From NCBI GenBank assembly GCA_947631245.1, contig CANRKP010000017.1, positions 1 to 40,029 of the forward strand: a stretch of 40,029 nt of DNA, read 5' to 3'. This DNA comes from an uncultured Clostridia bacterium. Lineage in GTDB: Bacteria > Bacillota > Clostridia > Oscillospirales > CAG-272. The position numbers and the translations under genes are program-made. Under the pieces are notes generated by a model, which did no database searches, was not told where the DNA came from, and saw only the letters and a list, made by a program, of their open reading frames with translations. Below, in pieces: positions 15,485 through 23,657 of this stretch (positions are counted from its first letter, which is position 1; every line of letters starts with the position of its first letter).

Positions 15485-16315
15485 TTAGTTTATGTTAATC
15501 GTCCGCTGCTTTGCGCGGGCTGCCTCATATGCGCCTCTGTAATCGTCCGTCTTCGTGCAGCACATCTCGAGGTCCTCGTATATCATATATGCAAGCGCGC
15601 GTTCGGTCTTGTCCGTTATCTTTTTTGCGGCTATATGCAGTATTTCCGCGGCGGAGGTATAATCCGAGGCGGATATCTCTGCGCGTGCGGCGACGTGAAG
15701 ACCGTAGAGAGTGCTGCGGCGCAGCTCCTCAACATCGCGGCAGAACGAGGCGTTAGCAAGCAGGAACATATAGAAGTTTGCCGCCATCGCGTGATATGAC
15801 GGCAGCGTCGCAGAGGACAGCTCGTCAAGGTCGGTGTCGAATGTGTCCCCGAGCATACGAAGAAGAGACATGACGATATTGTAAACCGTGTCCGTTATGT
15901 CCGAGGACTGCTCGCAGTTTTCCTTTGCCTGAAGAAGCGACTCCTTCGCCCGCTTGTATCTCATGCCGAGCAGGTCTGTGACCGCGATATTGAGATAGCA
16001 GAGCGCGAGGATGCTTCCCGAATCTGACGCGGGGAGGGAAGAGGCGACGGAAATGCACTTTTCATATTCGCCTTCATTGTAGAGCGCCGATATTGTGTTT
16101 TCGACTTCGCTCTGCGGCTTTTCCGACTCGTCGAAAAAGTACGCGGGGGATACCTCGAGCCTGTCGGCGAGATATAAAAGCGAGCCTATCGACGGTAGCG
16201 CCGCGCCGTTTTCTATACGGGAGAGCATATTTCGTGTTATCTCGTCTCCGGCGAGCTCGCGCTGCGTCATGCCGCGCCCGATGCGGAGCGAGCGAATCTT
16301 TTTGCCGATGTTCAA
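15485..16315 (-). CDS. XRE-family regulator with TPR-like C-terminus
   Basis: A 276-residue protein. Residues 1-60 are a helix-turn-helix of the XRE type (IRSLRIGRGMTQRELAG ... NMLSRIENGAALPS). The remainder is all-helical and repeat-like, as in Rgg/PlcR-like or TPR regulators that respond to small ligands or peptides. The start is TTG at 16313-16315; the GAGGCG before it lies inside the end of the DivIVA-like gene, so the two are translationally coupled. No signal-peptide pheromone gene is seen nearby. The target is unknown. Confidence 0.85.
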   Translation of the reverse strand: MNIGKKIRSLRIGRGMTQRELAGDEITRNMLSRIENGAALPSIGSLLYLADRLEVSPAYFFDESEKPQSEVENTISALYNEGEYEKCISVASSLPASDSGSILALCYLNIAVTDLLGMRYKRAKESLLQAKENCEQSSDITDTVYNIVMSLLRMLGDTFDTDLDELSSATLPSYHAMAANFYMFLLANASFCRDVEELRRSTLYGLHVAARAEISASDYTSAAEILHIAAKKITDKTERALAYMIYEDLEMCCTKTDDYRGAYEAARAKQRTININ

Positions 16316-16317
16316 TT

Positions 16318-16797
16318 TTACGCCTCGTTATCGGTATTGTCGACTTCGTCGACGGCGAGACCTGCTTCCGCCTCTTCGAGCATTTCGTTCAGCTTGCAGA
16401 TAAGGGAGGTAAGCTCCGTGCGGAGCTTTGACGTCGTGTCCGTAAGCGTGGTTCTCACCTTTTCGTCCGCCTGTCTGACTATGCCGAGCGCCTCCGCGTT
16501 CGCATTCATCAGAATTTCGCCGACCTTTTGACTTATCTCGTCGTACCTGCGGGATTTTTCGGCAAGCTCGGCGTCAAAGGTCGCCTCTAGAGCGGGCGGT
16601 GTCACCGCAGGCGTGTCGCTGACTGTTTTTTCGGGTTCCTGACGCTTTGCCCGCGAGAGCTCCGCTTCGAGGATCTCGATTTTCTTTTCGTAATCGCGCC
16701 GTGTTTTCAGATATGAACGGTTCAGGTCGGCGATATATTCGTCTACTTCGTGTCTGTTATATCCGCTGAATGCGCGGCTGAAAACATTTATAGCCAT
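16318..16797 (-). CDS. DivIVA-domain coiled-coil protein
   Basis: A 159-residue protein. Residues 5-30 (VFSRAFSGYNRHEVDEYIADL) are the membrane-curvature-binding DivIVA N-terminal motif, followed by coiled coil (30-55), a Pro-rich gap, a second helical stretch (75-145) and an acidic tail. It is shorter than classical DivIVA and probably a relative acting at poles or septa. GGAG lies nine bases before ATG. It shares a transcript with the XRE-TPR gene, two bases apart, and is transcribed divergently from gltX. Confidence 0.85.
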   Translation of the reverse strand: MAINVFSRAFSGYNRHEVDEYIADLNRSYLKTRRDYEKKIEILEAELSRAKRQEPEKTVSDTPAVTPPALEATFDAELAEKSRRYDEISQKVGEILMNANAEALGIVRQADEKVRTTLTDTTSKLRTELTSLICKLNEMLEEAEAGLAVDEVDNTDNEA

Positions 16798-16847
16798 TAA
16801 AAAGAACTCCGTTTCTGATGCGGTAAATCTTATTTACACCCAAATAT

Positions 16848-16876
16848 AATATATCACTGTTTCCGACAAAATGCAA
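16848..16876 (-). promoter_or_regulatory. Promoter of the DivIVA-XRE operon
   Basis: Minus strand: TTGCAT (16871-16876), 17 bases, TATATT (16848-16853), with TGA before the -10 box. Confidence 0.65.
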
Positions 16877-16999
16877 GCGCGTTTTACCGTGCTTTGCAGA
16901 CGGATACGTCATATAGGTTTTCAACTATAAATTTTTTCCCTGTTTTTTACCGGAGGCAGAACTTTTTTCGGTCGGTTTGACGTTTTATTTTTTCTGTGG

Positions 17000-17028
17000 T
17001 TGAAAAAATCTTTTTTGCGTGATATAAT
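17000..17028 (+). promoter_or_regulatory. Promoter of gltX-glnS
   Basis: TTGAAA (17000-17005), 17 bases, TATAAT (17023-17028), with TGA before the -10 box. The leader is about 38 bases. No T-box-like leader is visible. Confidence 0.75.
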
Positions 17029-17072
17029 TACACATTATAATATTGATATTCACAAAAGGAGGGCGCTTCATA

Positions 17073-18746
17073 ATGCCCGTTGATTATAAATACCTTTCCG
17101 AGCTCCTGTTCCCGAACGTCACGATGACGGAGAAAGAGCTCGAGGAGAAATATCCTCCGCGAGACTTGCCCGAAGGGGCGAAGGTGACGCGGTTCGCCCC
17201 GAGCCCCACGGGTTTTGTTCACTTCGGCGGACTTTTCCCGTCTGTTGTCGGGGAGCGGCTGGCGCATCAGTCGGGCGGAGTTTTTTATCTTCGCATTGAG
17301 GACACGGACTCGCGCCGCGAGGTCGAGGGCGCGGCATCTGCGCTCGTCAGAACGCTTTCTCACTACGGCATTAGCTTCGACGAGGGCGTGACTGAGGACG
17401 GCGAGAGCGGAAACTACGGTCCCTACAAGCAGTCTGCAAGGGCTTTTATATATCACGTATACGCAAAAAGGCTCGTTGCCGAGGGCAGGGCGTATCCCGT
17501 TTTCTCGACAGACGAGGAACTCGAAGAAATAAAGACCGCGGACAAAAAAGCCGAACTCAAAAGCGTAAACTGGGAGACTGACGCTTCAGCCCGACGCGAG
17601 GCGATGTTCGCACGCAGAAATTTCACGATTGAGGACGTCGAGCGCGAGCTTTCAGCAGGTCACAAATTCGCGCTCTTTGCGATAGCAGAGGGCGACGGAA
17701 CGCGCAAGCGCAAGGTAAACGACCTTGTGCGCGGCGATCTTGAGCTGCCCGAAAACGACGAGGATGTTGTGCTTCTCAAGTCTGACGGAATACCGACATA
17801 TCATTTCGCGCACGTCGTCGACGACCACCTGATGAGGACCACGCACGTCATACGCGGCGAGGAATGGCTGCCGAGCCTGCCGAAGCATCTTCAGCTTTTC
17901 TCCTATATGGGATGGAAGCCGCCGAAATATATCCACATCTCGCAGATAATGCGCCTCGACGCGGACGGCTCAAAGAAGAAGCTCTCGAAGCGCGACATGG
18001 GCGCGAACCTTGACGATTACAGCCGCCTCGGCTACTGCCCGTGCGCCGTGATCGAATATGTCATGACGCTTCTGAACTCAAATTATGAGGAATGGCGCGT
18101 GCAGAATCCTGATAAGGATTATACCGAGTTTCCGTTCAACGTTAAGAAGATGAGCTCGTCCGGCTGCCTTTTCGATATGAAAAAGCTCGACGACGTCGCG
18201 AAAAACGTTGTATCCCGCATGACGGCTGAGGAGGTGTACGAAAACTTCCTCGAATGGGCAAAGACATATGACCCCGATTTTGCCGCGCTGCTCGGCGACA
18301 GAGACTATGCACTCTCCGTGATCTGCATTGGGCGCGGCGGCAAGAAGCCGCGTAAGGATTACGGGACGTGGCTCGAGCTCAGGTCATACATGGAGCCGTT
18401 CTATGACGAAACCTTCAAGGTCGAGGACGAGTATCCCGAAAACATCGACCGCGGCGACATAAAAGGTGCGCTCACGGCTTTTCTCGAAAGCTATGACCAT
18501 AACGACGACGCTGGCGCGTGGTTTGAAAAGGTCAAGGCGATATGCGCGCCTCTTGGCTACTGCGCCGACATGAAGGAATACCGCGCGTCGCCCGAAGCAT
18601 ACAAGGGGAGCGTTGCCGACATCAGCATGATGATACGCGTCGCCGTGACGGGAAGAATGAATTCGCCCGACCTTTACACCGTGATGCACATCATCGGCGA
18701 GGAAAGATCGCTTGCCCGTGTGCGCTCTATGATAAACAAACTTTAA
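17073..18746 (+). CDS. gltX: Glutamyl-tRNA synthetase, long form
   Basis: A 557-residue class I synthetase charging tRNA-Glu. RFAPSPTGFVHFGG carries the HIGH-type motif as HFGG (50-53), LRIEDTDSRREVEG follows, and the KMSKS-type loop is KKLSKRDMG (303-307). The anticodon-binding domain is at the C-terminus, ending in GEERSLARVRSMI. It is about 60-70 residues longer than typical bacterial GltX. The frame can be extended to 17043, but AAAGGAGG ten bases before ATG 17073 fixes the start. It is followed after 24 bases by glnS, so both are probably one transcript. I predict it discriminates tRNA-Glu from tRNA-Gln because a GlnRS is present. Confidence 0.93.
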   Translation: MPVDYKYLSELLFPNVTMTEKELEEKYPPRDLPEGAKVTRFAPSPTGFVHFGGLFPSVVGERLAHQSGGVFYLRIEDTDSRREVEGAASALVRTLSHYGISFDEGVTEDGESGNYGPYKQSARAFIYHVYAKRLVAEGRAYPVFSTDEELEEIKTADKKAELKSVNWETDASARREAMFARRNFTIEDVERELSAGHKFALFAIAEGDGTRKRKVNDLVRGDLELPENDEDVVLLKSDGIPTYHFAHVVDDHLMRTTHVIRGEEWLPSLPKHLQLFSYMGWKPPKYIHISQIMRLDADGSKKKLSKRDMGANLDDYSRLGYCPCAVIEYVMTLLNSNYEEWRVQNPDKDYTEFPFNVKKMSSSGCLFDMKKLDDVAKNVVSRMTAEEVYENFLEWAKTYDPDFAALLGDRDYALSVICIGRGGKKPRKDYGTWLELRSYMEPFYDETFKVEDEYPENIDRGDIKGALTAFLESYDHNDDAGAWFEKVKAICAPLGYCADMKEYRASPEAYKGSVADISMMIRVAVTGRMNSPDLYTVMHIIGEERSLARVRSMINKL

Positions 18747-18770
18747 AAGCTCTCGCATCGGAGGCGAAAT

Positions 18771-20432
18771 ATGGCTGAGAACACAAACTTTATTCACGAG
18801 ATAATAGACGGCGAGATCGAGTCCGGGAAATACCGCGCCGACGAGATACACACGCGTTTTCCTCCCGAGCCGAACGGATATCTTCATATCGGGCACTGCA
18901 AGGCGCTCATGATTGACTTCGGCACGGCGGAGAAATACGGCGGGCGCTGCAACCTCCGCATGGACGATACGAATCCGGCAAAGGAGGACACCGAGTACGT
19001 CGACGCCATAAAGGAGGATATCCACTGGCTCGGATTTGACTGGGGCGACCGGTTTTATTACGGTTCGGACTATTTTGCCGAGACGTACCGCCTTGCCTGC
19101 GAACTCATAAAGACGGGCGACGCCTATGTCTGCGAGCTTTCACCGGACCAGTTCAGCGAATACCGCGGAGACCTCTCGCATCCGGCGATATCGCCTTACC
19201 GCGACCGCCCGTGGCAGGAGAGCCTCGACCTTTTCGAGCGCATGAAGGCGGGCGAGTTCCCGGAGGGAAAGTACACGCTCCGCGCAAAGATTGACCTCGC
19301 ATCAGGCAATTTCAATATGCGAGACCCGGTGCTTTACCGCATCCGTTATATCGAGCATCACAGGCAGGGGACTGAGTGGTGCATCTTCCCGATGTACGAC
19401 TTCGCGCATCCGATCCAGGACTGCCTCGAGGGCATCACGCACTCGCTCTGTTCTCTTGAATATGAGATACACCGTCCGCTTTATGACTGGGTACGCGATC
19501 ACGTTGCGCCGTTCCTTCATATGGAGGTCATGCCGCGTCAGATAGAGTTTGCGCGCCTCAACCTCACATATACCGTCATGTCAAAGCGTTACCTCCGCCG
19601 TCTCGTTGAGGACAGGCTCGTCGACGGCTGGGACGATCCGCGTATGCCGACGCTCTGCGGTATGCGCCGCCGCGGTTACACCGCCGCCGCAATAAAGGAT
19701 TTTCTCGGCAGAGTGGGCGTTGCAAAGACTGATTCCATGGCGGATATCGAGCTGCTCGAGCACTGCGTCCGCGAGGATCTCGGTACGTCGTCGCCGCGCC
19801 GCGTTGCGGTCGTGCGCCCGGTTAAGGTCGTGATAGACAATTTCCCGGAAGGGAAAACGGAGTACTTCGAGCTCCCGAACAATCCGTCGGATCCCGAAGC
19901 CGGAACGCGCAAGGTACCGTTCACGCGCGAGCTCTATATAGAGGAGGACGACTTCACGCTCACACCTCCGCCGAAATTCTTCCGTCTGAAGCCGGACGGC
20001 GAGGTGCGTCTCATGGGCGCGTATATCGTAAAATATGTCTGCGTCGACACCGACGATGACGGCAATGTTTCCGCCATACACTGCACGGCGGACCTTGAGA
20101 CCGGCTGCGGCATGCCTGCCGACGGCAGGAAAGTCAAGGGGACGATACACTGGGTTTCGGCGCAGTATGCACACAACGCCGACGTTGTCTATTATGACAA
20201 GCTCTTCACGGAGCCGAATATGAACGACGTTCCGTCCGACAAATACGATGAGTATCTGAACACGTCATCCGCCGTAACATACAAGGGCTGCAAGCTCGAG
20301 CCGTCCATAGCGGACGACCCGGATGGCGTGCATTATCAGTTCGTGCGCCTCGGATATTTCATCCGCGACACAAAACTCCCCAATACCTATAACAGGATTG
20401 TGAGCCTAAAGGACAGCTTTAAGGCAAAATAA
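18771..20432 (+). CDS. glnS: Glutaminyl-tRNA synthetase
   Basis: A 553-residue class I synthetase with HIGH at 39-42 in PPEPNGYLHIGHCKA, LRMDDTNPAKE, the tRNA-Gln acceptor-binding region, the VMSKR loop (269-273), and a C-terminal beta-barrel anticodon domain (about 340-553). It charges tRNA-Gln directly. Many Clostridia instead form Gln-tRNA through GatCAB, so this gene implies the direct route. GGAGG lies six bases before ATG. It is terminated by the stem-loop at 20440-20469. Confidence 0.96.
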   Translation: MAENTNFIHEIIDGEIESGKYRADEIHTRFPPEPNGYLHIGHCKALMIDFGTAEKYGGRCNLRMDDTNPAKEDTEYVDAIKEDIHWLGFDWGDRFYYGSDYFAETYRLACELIKTGDAYVCELSPDQFSEYRGDLSHPAISPYRDRPWQESLDLFERMKAGEFPEGKYTLRAKIDLASGNFNMRDPVLYRIRYIEHHRQGTEWCIFPMYDFAHPIQDCLEGITHSLCSLEYEIHRPLYDWVRDHVAPFLHMEVMPRQIEFARLNLTYTVMSKRYLRRLVEDRLVDGWDDPRMPTLCGMRRRGYTAAAIKDFLGRVGVAKTDSMADIELLEHCVREDLGTSSPRRVAVVRPVKVVIDNFPEGKTEYFELPNNPSDPEAGTRKVPFTRELYIEEDDFTLTPPPKFFRLKPDGEVRLMGAYIVKYVCVDTDDDGNVSAIHCTADLETGCGMPADGRKVKGTIHWVSAQYAHNADVVYYDKLFTEPNMNDVPSDKYDEYLNTSSAVTYKGCKLEPSIADDPDGVHYQFVRLGYFIRDTKLPNTYNRIVSLKDSFKAK

Positions 20433-20439
20433 AATTTAT

Positions 20440-20469
20440 GGCGGCGGGCAAGTTTGCCTGCCGCCTTTC
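20440..20469. terminator. Terminator between glnS and feoA
   Basis: Bases 20440-20450 pair with 20455-20465 (11 bp including one G-T). It is followed by TTTCGTCCGTTTT on the plus strand. The two genes converge, so it may serve both. Confidence 0.75.
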
Positions 20470-20479
20470 GTCCGTTTTA

Positions 20480-20716
20480 TTACATTGCCGATACGAGGAC
20501 TGAGCCTGAGTCCTCGCGGCGTATGGCGATGACCGCGCCGCGTATCATATACGCGGACGGGTCTCCGAACGGCGAACGTCCTATGCATTTGACTTCTGTA
20601 TCCTCGGTAAGTCCTATATCTATAAGTCTGCGCCGCATAGTGCCGCGTGTCAGAAGCTCCTTTACGGTCACGACCTCGCCGGGCAAAACGTCGCACAGCG
20701 CTTTTGTTTCTTTCAT
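20480..20716 (-). CDS. feoA: FeoA-domain protein
   Basis: A 78-residue SH3-like FeoA protein: LPGEVVTVKELLTRGTMRRRLIDIGLTEDTEVKCIGRSPFGDP, then YMIRGAVIAIRREDS. FeoA proteins modulate the FeoB ferrous-iron transporter at the membrane or serve as C-terminal dimerisation domains in metal regulators. No feoB lies in the window. An in-frame ATG exists at 20758, but AAAGGAT lies nine bases before ATG 20714-20716, which gives the canonical length. Confidence 0.88.
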   Translation of the reverse strand: MKETKALCDVLPGEVVTVKELLTRGTMRRRLIDIGLTEDTEVKCIGRSPFGDPSAYMIRGAVIAIRREDSGSVLVSAM

Positions 20717-20750
20717 GATGACAGATCCTTTCTCGCTTCCTTGCTTCCTT

Positions 20751-20771
20751 GCCCGCAAAGCGGGCGTTTTT
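20751..20771 (+). other. Terminator-like hairpin on the strand opposite feoA
   Basis: GCCCGC (20751-20756), AAA, GCGGGC (20760-20765), then GTTTTT on the plus strand. The only plus-strand gene upstream, glnS, already has a terminator. In the feoA mRNA the same stem would lie in the 5' leader. Confidence 0.55.
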
Positions 20772-20866
20772 CCCTTGATTAAGTTTTTTGGCGGAGGGAA
20801 ACTTTTTCTTCTCTCGATATATCGTATTCGCGAAGAGGAAAATGTGTCACATTTAGCTCCTCGGAC

Positions 20867-20895
20867 TTGACAAGCAAATCATTTGGTGATAAACT
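20867..20895 (+). promoter_or_regulatory. Promoter for the tRNA-Leu transcript
   Basis: TTGACA (20867-20872), 17 bases, TAAACT (20890-20895), with TGA before the -10 box. The predicted start near 20902 leaves a leader of about 110 bases before the tRNA, filled by the repeats. Confidence 0.7.
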
Positions 20896-20925
20896 TGTTA
20901 AACGATGTTTGCGGGTATGTAAGCG

Positions 20926-21019
20926 CCCGCATCCGCGGGTATGTGCGTTAAAATTCCGCCACACCCGCATCCGCGGGTATGTGCGTTAGAATTCCGCCAC
21001 ACCCGCATCCGCGGGTATG
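20926..21019. repeat. 38-bp tandem repeats running into the 5' end of tRNA-Leu
   Basis: Units 20926-20963 and 20964-21001 differ at one base. A third copy keeps its first 18 bases (21002-21019) and so includes the first nine bases of the tRNA. Each unit contains the hairpin ACCCGC-ATCC-GCGGGT or its start. The motif GCGGGTATG occurs at 20911, 20935, 20973 and 21011. Bases 20990-21006 are the reverse complement of tRNA bases 1-17 with one mismatch. Confidence 0.9.
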
Positions 21020-21090
21020 GCGGAATTGGCAGACGCGTCGGTCTTAGGAACCGATGGGAGACCGTGCAGGTTCGACCCCTGTTACCCGCA
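21011..21090 (+). tRNA. tRNA-Leu (anticodon TAG)
   Basis: The acceptor GCGGGTA pairs with TACCCGC. The anticodon loop is CTTAGGA within TCGGT/ACCGA, there is a long variable arm, the T-loop is TTCGACC, and the discriminator is A at 21090. It is class II, as expected for leucine, and reads CUA codons. CCA is not encoded. Confidence 0.95.
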
Positions 21091-21100
21091 TTCTTGGGAT

Positions 21101-21137
21101 GCCTCGACTTTTTAAGTTCGGGGCGTTCTCTTTTTTT
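21101..21137 (+). terminator. Terminator after tRNA-Leu
   Basis: GCCTCGACTT (21101-21110) pairs with AAGTTCGGGGC (21114-21124) with one bulge and one G-T. It is followed by TTCTCTTTTTTT. Confidence 0.8.
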
Positions 21138-21226
21138 GCTCGGTGCTTTCAAAATATTGCGGCACGGTATTCCTGCCGCCGACATATAATAACTCCGTAA
21201 AAGCTGATTTTTTACGAGGAGTATAT

Positions 21227-23068
21227 ATGTGCGGCATCGCAGGATTTTGTGACTTTGACAATGATTTTATGAGAGAGCGCGAAAAGTGGACCGACGTTCT
21301 CATCGACATGAGAACGTCCATATCACATCGCGGACACGATCAAACGGGCGAATACCTTGACCGTTCGGCAGGGCTTTCTCATACGCGGCTTTCGATACGT
21401 GATATAAGCGGCGGCAGGCAGCCGATGATACGTTCCGTGGCGGGCAATGAATATGCGATAGTCTACAACGGTGAGATCTACAATACAGATGAGCTTGAGC
21501 CTGAGCTTCGCCGACGGGGATATAATTTTGAGACAACATGCGACACGGAGGTCATTCTTTACGCCTATATCGAGTACGGACTAAGATGCGCCGAGATGCT
21601 GAACGGGATCTTTTCATTTGCGATTTGGGACGCCGGACGCCGTCGGCTCGTGCTCTGCCGTGACAGACTTGGCGTAAAGCCGCTGTTCTATTCAATCAAA
21701 GAACGGCTTCTCGTCTTCGGCTCTGAGATAAAGGCGCTCTTCCGTCATCCGGCAATAAAACCGATCATAGATGAAGACAGCATGCGGGAAATATTTGCGA
21801 TAGGACCCGCTAGAACTCCGGGCTGCGGCGTTTTCCGTGGGATAAATGAGCTTTTGCCGGGACATATTGCTGTCTTTTCGGATGACGGCATCTCAGAGCA
21901 CGCGTTTTGGGAGCTCTCCGCTAAGCCGCACAGTGATACACTTGAGGAAACCGTAGAGCACGTTGGATTTCTTGTCAGGGACGCGATAAGAAGGCAGATG
22001 GTTTCAGACGTACCGGTGTGCAGCTTTCTCTCCGGCGGGCTCGATTCGAGCATTATCACAGCCGTCGCCGCCGAATACATGAGGAAGCACGGTGCTGCGC
22101 TCGACACATTTTCATTTGACTTTTCAGAAAACGACGAATTTTTTAAATCAAACAGCTTTCAGCCGACGCGCGACAAACCATTTGTTGATATGCTAGTAAA
22201 GAGCCTGCCGGTGCGCCACACATATCTTGAATGTACTGACGAGGAGCTTGCGGACTGCCTTTACGGGGCTGTCGATGCGAGGGATCTACCGGGCATGACG
22301 GACGTTGACGCGTCCCTTCTATTCTTTTGCGGGCTTGTAAAAAAGCAGAACAAAGTCGCGCTTACAGGCGAATGTGCCGACGAGATATTCGGAGGGTATC
22401 CGTGGTTTTACCGCCCCGGGCTTTTTGACGCAGACGGGTTCCCGTGGTCGCACGACATAGAAGCGAGAACCGTTCTTTTGCGCGAGAAAACAGTCTCCTC
22501 TCTCGGTCTTTACGAATACGCGCGGAAGAGATATATTGACGCGCTCGACGCCGTACCGCGCCTTGAGGGGGAGAACTGTGAAGAAGCGCGGCGGCGTGAG
22601 ATAGGATGCCTTAATATGCGTTGGTTCATGCAGACGCTGCTCGACAGGATGGACAGGTGCAGCATGGCTTACGGGCTTGAGGTAAGGGTGCCGTTTGCAG
22701 ACCACAGGATAGTGGAATATCTCTATAACGTGCCGTGGAGCATGAAATACAGGGACGGAACGGAGAAAGCGCTTTTGCGCGACGCGTGCCGCGGGCTTTT
22801 GCCTGACGAGGTGTTATGGCGAAAGAAAAGCCCGTATCCGAAGACGTATAATCCCGAATATGAAAGGATACTTTCGCGCCGCCTGCGTGACATTTTAAGC
22901 GACAAAAACGCTCCGATAAACGAATTTCTTGACAGGGAAAAGGCTGAGATGTTCCTTTCGTCGCCTAAGGATTACGGCAGACCGTGGTTCGGTCAGCTCA
23001 TGGCGGGGCCGCAGATGGCGGCATACCTTCTCCAAATAAACTACTGGCTCATAAAATACGGAGCATAG
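21227..23068 (+). CDS. asnB: Asparagine synthetase B (glutamine-hydrolysing)
   Basis: A 613-residue enzyme. Cys2 is the glutaminase nucleophile after Met removal (MCGIAGF). NGEIYN and CDTEV lie in the glutaminase domain, and SGGLDSS (269-275) is the ATP-pyrophosphatase loop of the synthetase domain. It makes asparagine from aspartate, ATP and glutamine in the cytoplasm. The frame extends upstream to 21143, but GAGGAG five bases before ATG 21227 and the requirement for Cys2 fix the start. A TATAAT at 21185-21190 is a likely -10 without a clear -35; an inverted repeat GCGGCA/TGCCGC (21159-21179) lies just upstream of it. Confidence 0.95.
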   Translation: MCGIAGFCDFDNDFMREREKWTDVLIDMRTSISHRGHDQTGEYLDRSAGLSHTRLSIRDISGGRQPMIRSVAGNEYAIVYNGEIYNTDELEPELRRRGYNFETTCDTEVILYAYIEYGLRCAEMLNGIFSFAIWDAGRRRLVLCRDRLGVKPLFYSIKERLLVFGSEIKALFRHPAIKPIIDEDSMREIFAIGPARTPGCGVFRGINELLPGHIAVFSDDGISEHAFWELSAKPHSDTLEETVEHVGFLVRDAIRRQMVSDVPVCSFLSGGLDSSIITAVAAEYMRKHGAALDTFSFDFSENDEFFKSNSFQPTRDKPFVDMLVKSLPVRHTYLECTDEELADCLYGAVDARDLPGMTDVDASLLFFCGLVKKQNKVALTGECADEIFGGYPWFYRPGLFDADGFPWSHDIEARTVLLREKTVSSLGLYEYARKRYIDALDAVPRLEGENCEEARRREIGCLNMRWFMQTLLDRMDRCSMAYGLEVRVPFADHRIVEYLYNVPWSMKYRDGTEKALLRDACRGLLPDEVLWRKKSPYPKTYNPEYERILSRRLRDILSDKNAPINEFLDREKAEMFLSSPKDYGRPWFGQLMAGPQMAAYLLQINYWLIKYGA

Positions 23069-23086
23069 TGTTTTATACTGGCGCAT

Positions 23087-23127
23087 ATGCCTCCTGCTGA
23101 AACAAATGTTGCTTCGGCAGGAGGCAT
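23087..23127. other. Strong stem-loop after asnB without a T-tract
   Basis: ATGCCTCCTGCTGAA (23087-23101) pairs with 23113-23127 over 15 bp including one G-T. The flanks on neither strand have the T-run of an intrinsic terminator. It could stabilise the asnB mRNA 3' end or act with Rho. Confidence 0.65.
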
Positions 23128-23176
23128 GATATAATCAAAAAAATGAGAAAAGAATGAGCTTTTTTTCAATCAGATA

Positions 23177-23205
23177 TTGCAAATCGAGAAGAGATGAGAT
23201 AAAAT
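23177..23205 (+). promoter_or_regulatory. Promoter of the acyl carrier protein gene
   Basis: TTGCAA (23177-23182), 17 bases, TAAAAT (23200-23205). The start codon is 31 bases downstream. Confidence 0.6.
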
Positions 23206-23236
23206 CACACTCGAAAAAAGTAAGGTGGAATAAGAA

Positions 23237-23473
23237 ATGCTTAAAAAAATAATCGATATCGTATCGGATCAATTAACTGTTCCGGCGGGAGAGCTAAATG
23301 CGGACACCGCGTTTTTTGACGACCTAGGCGCCGATTCACTCGATATTGTTGAAATAATGATGAAAATTGAAGAGGAATATGGCGTAACTGTGCCGGACGA
23401 AGATTTAATTGAAATGAAAAAGATAGGCGATATTGTCAAATATATCGAGGCTCACACGAGAAAAAGAGAATAA
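23237..23473 (+). CDS. acpP: Acyl carrier protein
   Basis: A 78-residue acidic four-helix protein. FFDDLGADSLDIVEI places the phosphopantetheine-accepting Ser34 in the DSL motif, and VTVPDEDLIEMKKIGDIVKYIE is the usual C-terminal half. The phosphopantetheine arm comes from CoA, which links loosely to coaX in this window. It stands alone under its own promoter, not in a fab operon, and is more AT-rich than its neighbours. It may be the housekeeping ACP or a second, specialised one. Confidence 0.93.
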   Translation: MLKKIIDIVSDQLTVPAGELNADTAFFDDLGADSLDIVEIMMKIEEEYGVTVPDEDLIEMKKIGDIVKYIEAHTRKRE

Positions 23474-23584
23474 ATAGGCAGGAACGAATGTTTATAAAGC
23501 AACACTTTGGCAGCTAAAAAACAAAAATGTATTTTTGTGTCGGAAAATAATCGGATAAAAGTACCTAAAATTTACATGAAACTA

Positions 23585-23613
23585 TTGACAGAGTTTTTAG
23601 ACGCGCGTATAAT
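23585..23613 (+). promoter_or_regulatory. Promoter of the BlaI-like gene
   Basis: TTGACA (23585-23590), 17 bases, TATAAT (23608-23613): full consensus, consistent with a gene that is kept off by a repressor. Confidence 0.85.
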
Positions 23614-23614
23614 A

Positions 23615-23640
23615 TATTCGTGCCTAAGATGACACGAATA
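23615..23640. promoter_or_regulatory. Candidate operator for the BlaI-like repressor
   Basis: TATTCGTG (23615-23622) and CACGAATA (23633-23640) form a perfect 8-bp inverted repeat with a 10-base spacer. It starts two bases after the -10 box and covers the transcription start. This is the placement expected for autorepression; binding is not shown. Confidence 0.6.
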
Positions 23641-23657
23641 ATATTATGGAGATGCCT

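Noticed and set aside
20926..21019. CRISPR-like reading of the 38-bp repeats
   Set aside because: The repeats are directly adjacent with no spacers and no cas genes are present.
20779..21185. Reading frames through the tRNA-Leu repeats
   Set aside because: They translate the repeats and the tRNA; the region is better explained as leader plus tRNA.
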